Positions 16,665-25,059 of a stretch of 36,065 bases of DNA are shown here, in pieces (position 1 is the stretch's first letter; every line of letters begins with the position of its first letter). Both the position numbers and the translations under genes were made by a program. The DNA comes from Candidatus Pelagibacter sp. (GTDB taxonomy: Bacteria; Pseudomonadota; Alphaproteobacteria; Pelagibacterales; Pelagibacteraceae). Location of the stretch: contig JAOHFJ010000008.1 of NCBI GenBank assembly GCA_028097945.1, positions 1 to 36,065 on the forward strand. Reading direction: 5' to 3'. The notes beneath the pieces were generated by a model, which did no database searches, was not told the DNA's origin, and was given only the letters and a program-made list of their open reading frames with translations.

Positions 16665-17627
16665 TCACTTAATTTTTTTTGATAGATCATTCGCACTTAG
16701 CCATGCATTTTCAACTTTTGGACCATTTAACCAATCTCCACAAACACCTAAATTAATTTTTTTATTCCAAACACTTAAGTAGGGTGTTTTCTCATAATTA
16801 TATGAATACTTCCAACCATGAATTTTTTTAAAGATTATTTTATTTTTTTCAAATCCTGTTAATTTTATAAAGCGTGTTATCAATTGATTCATAATTGATT
16901 TATCAGTTTTATATTTGTTAATAGTTTTTTTTGACCATTTAAGCGTAGCCTGAAGTGTCCATAAATTAATATTTGATTTAAATCTTTTTTTACTATTTTC
17001 ATTAGCAGCCCAAGCTAAAATGTCATCATTAAATTTTATCGAACTAATAGGAAGAGTTTTTTGATTTTTAAAAGCAAGCATTACCGTAATATTAGGTTGC
17101 ATCTGAACTTTAAGTTTTAATATATTCTTATCTAAATAATGTTTTGCTAATTTTTTTAATTGAGGAAAAGGGCAAGTTATTATTAGTGATTTAAATTGAT
17201 GTTTTGATTTATTTTTTAAAGTAATTTCCCAGAAATATTTTTTAAAATCAATTTTTTCAATTGGTGAAGTGAATGACTGTTTGATATTTTTTAAATTATA
17301 TTTAACTAAATCGTTATTGGCCCTTCTACCTATATATTTTGTAGACAGCGGTTTTTTTTCAAATGTAAAATCTAAATGACCTTCATCCCAACTTTTTAAT
17401 ATTTTTTTTTTATAAAGCTTCTGAATATATTTAGTGAAGAGTTTTGATTTTGGAGATATATATTGAACTCCATGATCAAAGCTTAAATTATTATTAAATC
17501 TTTTATTTGATGATCTTCCACCAGGACCTCTAGCCTTATCATAGACATGAACTGAGTATTTTTTAGATAAAAGATTTGCTATTGTAGAGCCAGCAATGCC
17601 TGACCCTAGAACGCAAAAATCTATCAT
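16665..17627 (-). CDS. renalase-like FAD/NAD(P)-binding oxidoreductase
   Basis: This is a 320-residue flavoprotein. The N-terminal Rossmann motif is VLGSGIAGSTIANLLSKKY, followed by VYDKARGPGGRSSNKR. FDHGVQY is characteristic of the bacterial renalase-like group. The C-terminus LGVCGDWLNGPKVENAWLSA is the second FAD-contact motif. The substrate of these marine proteins is not known; renalases oxidise mis-reduced dihydropyridine forms of NAD(P)H. Its stop abuts that of prpD on the other strand. It overlaps the upstream terC-like gene by 4 bases, so the two probably form a small operon. Confidence 0.82.
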   Translation of the reverse strand: MIDFCVLGSGIAGSTIANLLSKKYSVHVYDKARGPGGRSSNKRFNNNLSFDHGVQYISPKSKLFTKYIQKLYKKKILKSWDEGHLDFTFEKKPLSTKYIGRRANNDLVKYNLKNIKQSFTSPIEKIDFKKYFWEITLKNKSKHQFKSLIITCPFPQLKKLAKHYLDKNILKLKVQMQPNITVMLAFKNQKTLPISSIKFNDDILAWAANENSKKRFKSNINLWTLQATLKWSKKTINKYKTDKSIMNQLITRFIKLTGFEKNKIIFKKIHGWKYSYNYEKTPYLSVWNKKINLGVCGDWLNGPKVENAWLSANDLSKKIK

Positions 17628-18244
17628 ATTGTGAATAGAAATTTAAATTTCTCGTTAATAGATAGGACCTCATAGTTTACAAGACCACCAATTATCAACT
17701 GCAATGCTATGATTAAAATTACAATTAAACCTAAATACCCAAGCCATTGATGTCTTTTTATAAAGTCAGCAAAATAACTTGCAAGAGTAGCAATTAGAAA
17801 AACTGATAATAAAAGACCAATTACCATTATATGAAAATTGCCTTTAGAAGCAGCTACTACAGCTAACACGTTATCGAAACTTAAAGTTAAGTCAGCAATT
17901 AAAACTTGATAAACTCCTGTAGAGAAACTTTTTGTTTCTTTTGATTTTACTTGTGGAGATCTTACTTTATTTTGACCAAAGAAATCTTGTCTTAAATTAT
18001 TTATCACCCAAATTAAAAGCAATCCTCCTAGGATTTTTACCCAGGCAAATTCAAATATGTAATTAGCACCTGTTGCGAAAAATATTCTAAAAATAAAGGC
18101 AGCCGCTACACCCCACGCAATAATTTTTTTTCTATTATCGGGTGCAAAGTTTGCAGCAATAAGGCCTATTATGATGGCATTGTCTGCGGCCATCACAACA
18201 TCAATTATAAGTATCTGAAAAGTAATAAATAATTGCTCTAACAT
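17624..18244 (-). CDS. TerC family integral membrane protein (YjbE-like)
   Basis: This is a 206-residue membrane protein with about six to seven helices. VVMAADNAIIIGLI and LSFDNVLAVVAASKGN each carry the acidic DN motif repeated in TerC proteins. The short length and the DNA-x-x-I-G-L form match the YjbE-type subgroup, linked to metal-ion (manganese or calcium) export or membrane-protein metalation. It starts a two-gene minus-strand unit with the renalase-like gene, divergent from a MATE exporter 49 bases away. Confidence 0.9.
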   Translation of the reverse strand: MLEQLFITFQILIIDVVMAADNAIIIGLIAANFAPDNRKKIIAWGVAAAFIFRIFFATGANYIFEFAWVKILGGLLLIWVINNLRQDFFGQNKVRSPQVKSKETKSFSTGVYQVLIADLTLSFDNVLAVVAASKGNFHIMVIGLLLSVFLIATLASYFADFIKRHQWLGYLGLIVILIIALQLIIGGLVNYEVLSINEKFKFLFTI

Positions 18245-18293
18245 TGTCTTAAGAGGTGTATATAAGCATAATTAAATATTTTAAAGAAGAAAA
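18245..18293. promoter_or_regulatory. divergent intergenic region between terC-like and MATE genes
   Basis: These 49 bases lie between opposite start codons. TATATAAG at 18259-18266 reads as a TATATA on the minus strand and a TATAAG on the plus strand, so it may serve as the -10 box for either or both genes. AAGAAG near 18282 is a weak ribosome site for the MATE gene. Confidence 0.35.
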
Positions 18294-19619
18294 ATGAAAT
18301 TATCAAAATATTCATCAAAATTTTCTAAAAAACAAATAATCTTATTGTCCATTCCAGTTTTTTTCTCAAACTTGGCAATTCCTTTGGTGGGAATAGTGGA
18401 CACTGGATTAATGGGGAATCTTGGAGATACAAAATATTTGGCGGCAACGAGCATATCTACTTCGGTAATGACCATGGTAATTTGGAGTTTTGGTTTTTTA
18501 AGAATGGGCACTGTCGGAATTGTTTCTCAAGCTTACGGTAGAGGTGATTACAGAGAAATTATAAAAACTTTATTAAGAAATTTTGTAATTGCTATGGCGA
18601 TAGCCCTAGTTATTATAATTTTAAAACCTTTAATTAATATTTCTATTCAACATTTTTTTAGCACATCTACTGAAACACAAAAGTTAATTAACACTTATTT
18701 AAATGTAAGAGTTTTTTCAGTCCCAGCAGAGTTAGCGATTTACATTTTGGTCGGATTTTATCTTGGAATACAAAAAACGAAGATATCTAGCTTAATGATA
18801 GTAATCTTATCTATTTTGAACATAATTTTTAGTTCCATTTTAGTTTTATCTTACAATCTAGATGTATTTGGTGTTGCTCTCGGTACTTTATTTGCAAGTT
18901 TTATAACAGCAATTATTTTCACTTTATTTACCTACCGATTCATTATCAAAAAATTTAAATTAATACCTAGGTTTGAAAAACTGATTATAAAATCAAAGCT
19001 ATTAAAATTATTTAATATTAATTTAGATATTTTTATTAGAACTTTAGTTCTTACTTTTTCATTTTTATGGGTCACATATTTAGGCTCAAAACTTGGAGAA
19101 GACTATTTAGTTGTAAACACTATACTTATGCAATTTATTATTTTAGCAGCTTTCTTTTTAGACGCTTATGCTTTTTCTACTGAAGGAGTAGTGGGTTTTA
19201 CTATTGGCAGAAAAGCTAAAAATTCTTTTTTGTCTGTTGTTAAAAACTCTATTCAAATTAGTTTTATTACCGCACTAATAGTATCATTTGTTTATATAAT
19301 TTTTTTCAAACAAATAATTAATATCATTACAAGTATAGAAATATTAAGATTTATTTCTTATAAACATTTCATATGGGTAATTATAATCCCGCCTATTGCA
19401 TCTTTCTGTTATCAACTTGATGGTATTTTTATCGGCGCTTCACAAACAAAAGAGATGAGAAACGCAATGATAATTTCTGTTATTAGCTTCATTGTTATAT
19501 CTATTTATTTGACTAAATATTTTGGTAATCATGGATTATGGTTCTCACTTTTGTGTTTTATGATATTAAGATCATTAACTTTAAAGTTTTATTTTAATAA
19601 GATTCTAAGAAAGTTCTAA
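18294..19619 (+). CDS. MATE family efflux transporter
   Basis: This is a 441-residue inner-membrane protein with about twelve helices in two repeats. The N-terminal half has PVFFSNLAIPLVGIVDTGLMGNLGDTKYLAATSI, the usual first-repeat signature of DinF-type MATE proteins. FLRMGTVGIVSQAYGRGD follows. Near residue 375, QLDGIFIGASQTKEMRNAM is the second-repeat signature. MATE pumps export cationic compounds or metabolites using Na+ or H+. The next gene begins on the base after the stop, suggesting co-transcription with the DMT transporter. Confidence 0.93.
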   Translation: MKLSKYSSKFSKKQIILLSIPVFFSNLAIPLVGIVDTGLMGNLGDTKYLAATSISTSVMTMVIWSFGFLRMGTVGIVSQAYGRGDYREIIKTLLRNFVIAMAIALVIIILKPLINISIQHFFSTSTETQKLINTYLNVRVFSVPAELAIYILVGFYLGIQKTKISSLMIVILSILNIIFSSILVLSYNLDVFGVALGTLFASFITAIIFTLFTYRFIIKKFKLIPRFEKLIIKSKLLKLFNINLDIFIRTLVLTFSFLWVTYLGSKLGEDYLVVNTILMQFIILAAFFLDAYAFSTEGVVGFTIGRKAKNSFLSVVKNSIQISFITALIVSFVYIIFFKQIINIITSIEILRFISYKHFIWVIIIPPIASFCYQLDGIFIGASQTKEMRNAMIISVISFIVISIYLTKYFGNHGLWFSLLCFMILRSLTLKFYFNKILRKF

Positions 19620-20483
19620 ATGCAATTTTTATATAAGATCCCAGGATATATTCTTCTTTTGTTTGGAGGTTTTTGTTTAAGTTGGGGTGGCTTTATAATT
19701 AGATCATTCCAAGAAGCAACTGTTTGGCAAATTTTATTATTGAGATCCGTTTTCTTTATGATTGCATTAATGATCTTCTTAACTGCTACTTACAAAAAAA
19801 ATACAATTAAGATTATAAAAGATGCTGGTTACCCCGCTGTCCTTGGAGGATTAGTAATGTCTTTGAGTTTTATCGCATTCGTAGTTTCGATGAGCATCAC
19901 TACAGTTGCTAATGTTGTATTTATTATAAGCACTCAAACAATGTTTTTAGCAATTTTTGGTTTTTTTTATTTAAAAGAGAAAGTTTCATTGGTAAGTTTC
20001 TTTTCAATCTTATTAGCAATGGGAGGAATTACCATCATGATTGGAGACTCCCTTTCATCTGGTTCCTTTTTAGGAAATATCGTTGCGCTAGCGATCCCAA
20101 TAAATTTTTCAATATTAGTAATGATCATAAGAAAAAATAAAAATTTAGATATGGTGCCTGCAATTTTTTACTCAGGAATTTTTAGTATCATTTATGGATT
20201 AATTCTTTCAGAGTCTTTAGTATTTACTAGCCATGATATTTTAATGGGTTTTTTTCTTGGTGTTCCTCAACTAGCTTTTGGATTTATTTGCATCACTATC
20301 GGTTCAAGAACGACTCCTTCTACTACCATCGGTCTTTTAATGCTAACAGAGACTTTGTTCGCCCCTATATGGGTATGGATTTTTTTAAATGAGATACCAC
20401 CTTTGAGTGTGCTTATTGGAGGATGTGTAATAATCGCTGCAATAATCCTAAAAAGCTTGGATAAAAATAAAGTCACATCATAA
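19620..20483 (+). CDS. EamA/DMT family transporter
   Basis: This is a 287-residue membrane protein with about ten helices in two EamA repeats. The first repeat shows WGGFIIRSFQEATVWQILLLRSVFF, then the FGFFYLKEKVSLVSFFSILLAMGGI junction. The second shows GLLMLTETLFAPIWVWIFLNEIPPLSVLIGG. DMT proteins usually export amino acids, nucleosides or other metabolites. It follows the MATE gene with no gap and ends 37 bases before the leader of the glycine riboswitch. No terminator is visible after it. Confidence 0.92.
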   Translation: MQFLYKIPGYILLLFGGFCLSWGGFIIRSFQEATVWQILLLRSVFFMIALMIFLTATYKKNTIKIIKDAGYPAVLGGLVMSLSFIAFVVSMSITTVANVVFIISTQTMFLAIFGFFYLKEKVSLVSFFSILLAMGGITIMIGDSLSSGSFLGNIVALAIPINFSILVMIIRKNKNLDMVPAIFYSGIFSIIYGLILSESLVFTSHDILMGFFLGVPQLAFGFICITIGSRTTPSTTIGLLMLTETLFAPIWVWIFLNEIPPLSVLIGGCVIIAAIILKSLDKNKVTS

Positions 20484-20492
20484 TAATTATAT

Positions 20493-20498
20493 TTGACA
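20493..20498 (+). promoter_or_regulatory. candidate -35 box for the gcv leader
   Basis: A perfect TTGACA lies 35 bases before the first riboswitch stem. A convincing -10 box is not evident at 16-18 bases downstream (around 20515-20521, TGAAAGT), so the promoter is only suggested. Its place just ahead of the leader is the main support. Confidence 0.4.
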
Positions 20499-20519
20499 TT
20501 TTGGTTCTTTTCGATGAAA

Positions 20520-20671
20520 GTCTATGTGTAACGGGAGAGACCAATATTTGGCGCCGAAGGAGCAACCACCCCGGAAACTCTCAGGCAAAAGGACCGTTAC
20601 CGTAATAACTCTGGAAAGCAGGCTTTGGCCTCACCGAAGGATTAAATCTCTCAGGTACATAGACAGATGGG
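20520..20671 (+). promoter_or_regulatory. tandem glycine riboswitch (gcvT leader)
   Basis: Two consecutive glycine aptamers are visible. Aptamer 1 has P1 GTAACGG (20528-20534) with CCGTTAC (20594-20600), then GGGAGAGACC, GCCGAAGGAGCAA and AACTCTCAGGCAAAAGGACC, all near consensus. Aptamer 2 spans about 20609-20669, with TCTG/CAGA as P1, CACCGAAGG and CTCTCAGGTACATAGACAG. It is less canonical: GAAAG/CTCTC in P2 has an A-C mismatch, and TACATAGAC replaces the usual TAAAAGGAC. Glycine riboswitches ahead of gcvT sense surplus glycine and turn on its cleavage. Such elements are known in SAR11. No terminator hairpin follows, so control is more likely at translation. Confidence 0.95.
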
Positions 20672-20691
20672 GCTAGAAAAGAGTTATTATG
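20601..20691 (+). promoter_or_regulatory. possible riboswitch expression platform: linker pairs with gcvT start
   Basis: The inter-aptamer linker CGTAATAACTCT (20601-20612) is complementary over 12 bases, with one G-U wobble, to AGAGTTATTATG (20680-20691). The latter includes the gcvT ATG and nine bases before it. The pairing overlaps the 5' strand of aptamer 2 P1 at 20610-20612, so the two structures compete. Glycine-bound aptamer 2 would release the start codon. The complementarity is directly seen; the switching mechanism is inferred. Confidence 0.55.
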
Positions 20692-21783
20692 GAAGTACAA
20701 AAAACAGCTTTATATAATTGCCATAAAAATCTTGGAGCAAAATTTGTTTCCTTTGCGGGTTACGAAATGCCAATTCAATATAAAGATGGAATTGTAAAAG
20801 AACATATTTCAACAAGATCATACGCAGGTTTTTTTGACGTTTCTCATATGGGGCAGTTTTTTTTAGAGGGAGACGAAACATTAGCTGATGCTTTAGAAAA
20901 AATTATTCCAGCAGATCTTAAATCTCTTAATTTAAATCATTCTAAATATTCTTTCTTACTAAATAACGAAGGAGGAATTATAGACGATTTAATTATTACA
21001 AAAACTTCTAAAGGATTCTGCATCATTTTAAATGCAGCATGCAAAGAAAACGATGTAAAACAAATTGAGAAATTTTTAAATAAAAATCACAAGTATTTTT
21101 TAAATAATGATTTATCTTTAATAGCATTACAAGGACCAAAAGCAGTTGAGATTTTAGAAAAACTTGTTCCTGGTGTTTCAACTTTGAAGTTCATGACTGG
21201 TGATAATTTTAAATTTGATAACGAAAACCTATATATAACTAGATCAGGATACACTGGTGAAGACGGTTTTGAAATATCTATTCCTAATAATAAAGTTGAA
21301 AAACTCATTTCATTTTTAAAAGAAAATAAAGTAAATGCTGTGGGATTGGGAGCCAGAGATACATTAAGACTTGAAGCTGGACTATGTTTATATGGTCACG
21401 ATTTAAATGAAAAGATTAATCCAATTGAAGCTAATTTAAAATGGGCGATTGCTAAGAGAAGAAGAATAGAAGGTGGCTTTAATGGTTGGGATAAAATTAA
21501 AAAATTAATTGAAAATGGTAGTGAAAAAAAAAGAGTTGGTATTTTGCCTGAAGGAAGAGTCATTGCTAGAGAAAATACTAAAATTTTTTCTGAAAGTGGA
21601 GAAGAGATTGGTTTAATAACTAGTGGAACTTTTGGTCCTAGCGTAAACGCACCAGTTGCAATGGGCTATATTAATACAAAATTTGCAGAAATTGGTACAA
21701 AAATTCAATTAGAAGTAAGAGGAAAGAAACATGGGGGTAAAGTTTCTGAACTTCCATTTTTTAAGAAGAGCTATGTTAAATAA
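20689..21783 (+). CDS. gcvT: glycine cleavage system aminomethyltransferase (T-protein)
   Basis: This 364-residue cytoplasmic enzyme transfers the methylene group from the H-protein-bound aminomethyl intermediate to tetrahydrofolate and releases ammonia. Motifs are KFVSFAGYEMPIQY, GFFDVSHMGQF near residues 46-56, GYTGEDGFEIS near residue 188, and GLGARDTLRLEAGLCLYGHDL near residue 220 that holds the folate and catalytic residues. SGTFGPSVNAPVAMGYI is in the C-terminal barrel. Length is normal. It is the first gene after the glycine riboswitch and its start codon may be masked by the leader. gcvH follows after 18 bases. Confidence 0.97.
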   Translation: MEVQKTALYNCHKNLGAKFVSFAGYEMPIQYKDGIVKEHISTRSYAGFFDVSHMGQFFLEGDETLADALEKIIPADLKSLNLNHSKYSFLLNNEGGIIDDLIITKTSKGFCIILNAACKENDVKQIEKFLNKNHKYFLNNDLSLIALQGPKAVEILEKLVPGVSTLKFMTGDNFKFDNENLYITRSGYTGEDGFEISIPNNKVEKLISFLKENKVNAVGLGARDTLRLEAGLCLYGHDLNEKINPIEANLKWAIAKRRRIEGGFNGWDKIKKLIENGSEKKRVGILPEGRVIARENTKIFSESGEEIGLITSGTFGPSVNAPVAMGYINTKFAEIGTKIQLEVRGKKHGGKVSELPFFKKSYVK

Positions 21784-21801
21784 CAAAGGGGCAAATAAAT
21801 A

Positions 21802-22182
21802 ATGAGTGAAAAAAAATTTTCAAAAAAACATGAATGGGTTTCACTTGACGGTGATATGGCAACTGTTGGTATTACAAAACATGCTACTGAAATGTTAGGG
21901 GACATTGTTTTTGTTGAAGTTCCTGAACCAGGTAAAACAGTTGAGAAAGATAGTCAAGCTGCTGTTGTTGAGTCCACTAAAGCAGCAAGTGATGTTTACT
22001 CTCCAATTTCAGGAGAAATTTTAGAGGGAAATAAATCGATTGTGGATGATCCAGGAAATGTAAATTCTGATCCGGAAGGAGCAAGTTGGTTTTTTAAAAT
22101 AAAAATTAAAGATAAATCTGAGTTAGACACATTAATGAACAAAGCAGATTACGACAAATTTTGTGCGGAGAATCCAAGCTAA
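21802..22182 (+). CDS. gcvH: glycine cleavage system H-protein (lipoyl carrier)
   Basis: This is a 126-residue carrier that shuttles the aminomethyl group between P- and T-proteins on a lipoyl arm. The lipoylation site is in [17 protein letters not shown], with the lysine at about residue 60. The flanking [15 protein letters not shown] and [15 protein letters not shown] are conserved. Length is normal. AAAGGGG lies about 10 bases before the ATG. It sits between gcvT and gcvP, and gcvP begins on the base after its stop. Confidence 0.98.
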   Translation: MSEKKFSKKHEWVSLDGDMATVGITKHATEMLGDIVFVEVPEPGKTVEKDSQAAVVESTKAASDVYSPISGEILEGNKSIVDDPGNVNSDPEGASWFFKIKIKDKSELDTLMNKADYDKFCAENPS

Positions 22183-25050
22183 ATGATAGATAATAATTCA
22201 AAAGAATTTATTTATAGACATATTGGGCCTTCTGAAGAAGAGCAACGAAAAATGCTTAATGCAGTTGGATATAAAACATTAGAAAATTTGATGGATAATA
22301 CAGTTCCTGAAAAGATTCTATTGAAAGATGATTTAAAAATAGATGAACCGCTTTCAGAAAATGATGCTTTAAAAAAATTAAAATCTATATCCAAACAAAA
22401 TACAATTTTTAGAAACTTTATAGGGATGGGTTACTATAACTCTTTCACACCTAATGTAATTCTGAGAAATATTCTCGAAAATCCAGGATGGTATACATCT
22501 TATACCCCGTATCAGCCTGAAGTTGCTCAAGGCAGATTAGAAATGCTCTTAAATTTTCAACAATTGATTATAGATTTGACAGGTATGGATATCGCTAATG
22601 CTTCTTTACTTGATGAAGCTACTGCTACAGCAGAGGCGGTTGGACTCAGCCAACGTTTAGATAAAAATAATTCAAAAAAAATATTTGTTTCAAATTCATG
22701 TAATCCACAAACTATTGATCTTATCAAAACTAGAACTGAACCTTTTGGACTAGAACTCGTAATCGGAAACGAAAAAGAAGATTTAAACAAAATAAAAGAA
22801 GACATTGTTTGTGGAGTTTTAGCTTATCCTGGAACACTGGGAGATATTCAAGACCCTAGCGAAAGTATTAGCCAAATTCATAAAAAAAACGGTAAAGCAA
22901 TTTTAGTTTGCGATTTATTAGCATTAACAAAATTAAAAACACCAGCAGAATTAGGAGCAGATATTGCAGTAGGTAGTGCGCAAAGATTTGGAATTCCCAT
23001 GGGCTATGGTGGTCCTCATGCAGCTTTCTTTGCGACGAAAGAAGAATTCAAAAGATCAATGCCTGGGAGAATTATTGGCGTATCTGTTGATCGACATGGT
23101 AAGAAAGCTTATCGGCTTTCTTTACAAACAAGAGAACAACATATTAGAAGGGACAAAGCCACAAGTAATATTTGTACAGCTCAAGCATTACTTGCAATAA
23201 TATCTGCGGCTTTTGCAATCTATCATGGTCCAGTTGGAATTTTAAAAATAGCCAATAGAACATCATCTTTAGCAAAATTATTTGGAGATGAGATTAAAAA
23301 TGGAGGATTTGAAATATTAAGCGATCATTACTTCGATACTGTAACAATTAAAACAAATGAAAAAACAGAAACTATCCTTAAAAAAGCTTATGATGAAAAA
23401 ATAAATTTAAGAAAAGTTGATAAAGACACATTATCCGTCGCATTTGATGAGGCAAAAAAACTTAATGATGTAAATACTTTATTAAAAATATTTGGGATAT
23501 CGAAAAATTTAGATCAAAATACAAAAGTAGAGCTGAAAAATTTACCAAAAAATCTTTTAAGGACTTCAAAATACCTAGCTCACCCAGTATTTAATAAATA
23601 TCATTCAGAAACTGAAATGTTAAGATACCTTAAAAAACTTGAGGATTGTGATATTGCTCTTAATAGATCAATGATTGCTTTAGGTTCTTGCACTATGAAA
23701 TTAAATGCAACAGCTGAGCTAATACCAATTACTTGGAAGGAATTTTCTTTACCACATCCATTTGTACCTATTGAACAAATGAAAGGTTACAAAATATTAT
23801 TTAATGATTTAATAAATGATCTCAAAGAAATAACAGGTTATGATTCTGTATCCTTACAACCAAATTCAGGTGCGCAAGGAGAATATGCTGGTTTAATGAC
23901 AATTAGAAAATTTCATAAAAGCAATAATCAAGCAAACAGAAACGTATGTTTAATTCCTAATTCTGCTCATGGAACAAATCCTGCGAGCGCTCAAATGTGC
24001 GGCATGAAAGTTGTTGTTGTAAATTGTGATGAAGATGGAAATGTTGATATTAAAGATTTAAAAGATAAAGCTGAAAAACATTCAAAAGATTTAGCCGCAT
24101 TAATGGTAACGTATCCGTCAACACACGGTGTTTTTGAAGAAAAGATAATTGAAATTTGTGACATCGTACATAAGTCTGGTGGTCAAGTTTATATGGATGG
24201 AGCTAACTTGAATGCTTTAGTAGGAATAGCTAAGCCAGGTAAATTTGGACCTGACGTATGCCACATTAATTTACACAAAACTTTCTGTATTCCGCATGGA
24301 GGTGGAGGACCAGGCATGGGACCGATCGCCTGCTCTAAGCATTTAGCAGATTTTTTACCAACTCATGAGGTAATAAAAGAATCAGGACCAATTAATGGCA
24401 TGGGTGCTGTTTCAGCAGCTCCTTGGGGTAGCTCAAGCATTTTACCTATTTCATGGATGTATATAAAAATGATGGGTGCCGAAGGTTTAAAAAAAGCATC
24501 TCAAGTATCAATACTTAACGCAAATTATATTTCTAAAAAATTATCCAAGGATTTTAAAGTTTTATATACTGGCAAAAATGGAAATGTTGCACATGAATGT
24601 ATTATTGACATTAGGCCTATAAAGGCAAGCTCGGGAATTTCGGAGGAGGATATCGCAAAAAGATTAATCGACTTTGGTTATCACGCTCCAACGATGTCTT
24701 GGCCAGTAGCTGGTACAATAATGATTGAACCTACTGAAAGTGAAAATCTGGAGGAAATAGATAAATTTTGTAACGCGTTAATAAAAATTAAAAAAGAAAT
24801 AAATGCAGTAGAAGCATCTAAATTTGATAAATTAGATAATCCACTAAAGAATGCTCCTCATACCTATATTGAATGTGCCACGAGCGAATGGAAACACAAA
24901 TATACAAGAGAGGAAGCAGCATTTCCAAATGAGTTTGTTAAGAATAATAAATATTGGGCTCCAGTTGCAAGAGTAGACAATGTATATGGAGATCGTAATC
25001 TTGTATGTTCATGTCCTTCTATGGATGAGTACAAAGATGAAGCTGCGTAG
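22183..25050 (+). CDS. gcvP: glycine dehydrogenase (decarboxylating), P-protein
   Basis: This 955-residue PLP enzyme decarboxylates glycine and loads the remainder onto the H-protein. It is the single-chain form with both halves: the N-terminal half begins FIYRHIGPSEEEQRKML, has YTPYQPEVAQGRLE near residue 108 and EATATAEA. The C-terminal half holds SAHGTNPASAQMCGMKVVVV and the PLP-binding lysine in INLHKTFCIPHGGGGPGMGP, near residue 703. Length matches bacterial GcvP. The gene completes gcvTHP. No terminator is visible in the 9 bases before the next gene, so read-through into the flavoprotein gene is possible. Confidence 0.98.
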   Translation: MIDNNSKEFIYRHIGPSEEEQRKMLNAVGYKTLENLMDNTVPEKILLKDDLKIDEPLSENDALKKLKSISKQNTIFRNFIGMGYYNSFTPNVILRNILENPGWYTSYTPYQPEVAQGRLEMLLNFQQLIIDLTGMDIANASLLDEATATAEAVGLSQRLDKNNSKKIFVSNSCNPQTIDLIKTRTEPFGLELVIGNEKEDLNKIKEDIVCGVLAYPGTLGDIQDPSESISQIHKKNGKAILVCDLLALTKLKTPAELGADIAVGSAQRFGIPMGYGGPHAAFFATKEEFKRSMPGRIIGVSVDRHGKKAYRLSLQTREQHIRRDKATSNICTAQALLAIISAAFAIYHGPVGILKIANRTSSLAKLFGDEIKNGGFEILSDHYFDTVTIKTNEKTETILKKAYDEKINLRKVDKDTLSVAFDEAKKLNDVNTLLKIFGISKNLDQNTKVELKNLPKNLLRTSKYLAHPVFNKYHSETEMLRYLKKLEDCDIALNRSMIALGSCTMKLNATAELIPITWKEFSLPHPFVPIEQMKGYKILFNDLINDLKEITGYDSVSLQPNSGAQGEYAGLMTIRKFHKSNNQANRNVCLIPNSAHGTNPASAQMCGMKVVVVNCDEDGNVDIKDLKDKAEKHSKDLAALMVTYPSTHGVFEEKIIEICDIVHKSGGQVYMDGANLNALVGIAKPGKFGPDVCHINLHKTFCIPHGGGGPGMGPIACSKHLADFLPTHEVIKESGPINGMGAVSAAPWGSSSILPISWMYIKMMGAEGLKKASQVSILNANYISKKLSKDFKVLYTGKNGNVAHECIIDIRPIKASSGISEEDIAKRLIDFGYHAPTMSWPVAGTIMIEPTESENLEEIDKFCNALIKIKKEINAVEASKFDKLDNPLKNAPHTYIECATSEWKHKYTREEAAFPNEFVKNNKYWAPVARVDNVYGDRNLVCSCPSMDEYKDEAA

Positions 25051-25059
25051 AAGAAAATA

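Noticed and set aside
22557..22805. Minus-strand ORFs inside gcvP and gcvT
   Set aside because: They lie fully within conserved coding regions and have shadow-like composition, rich in Ser and Phe.
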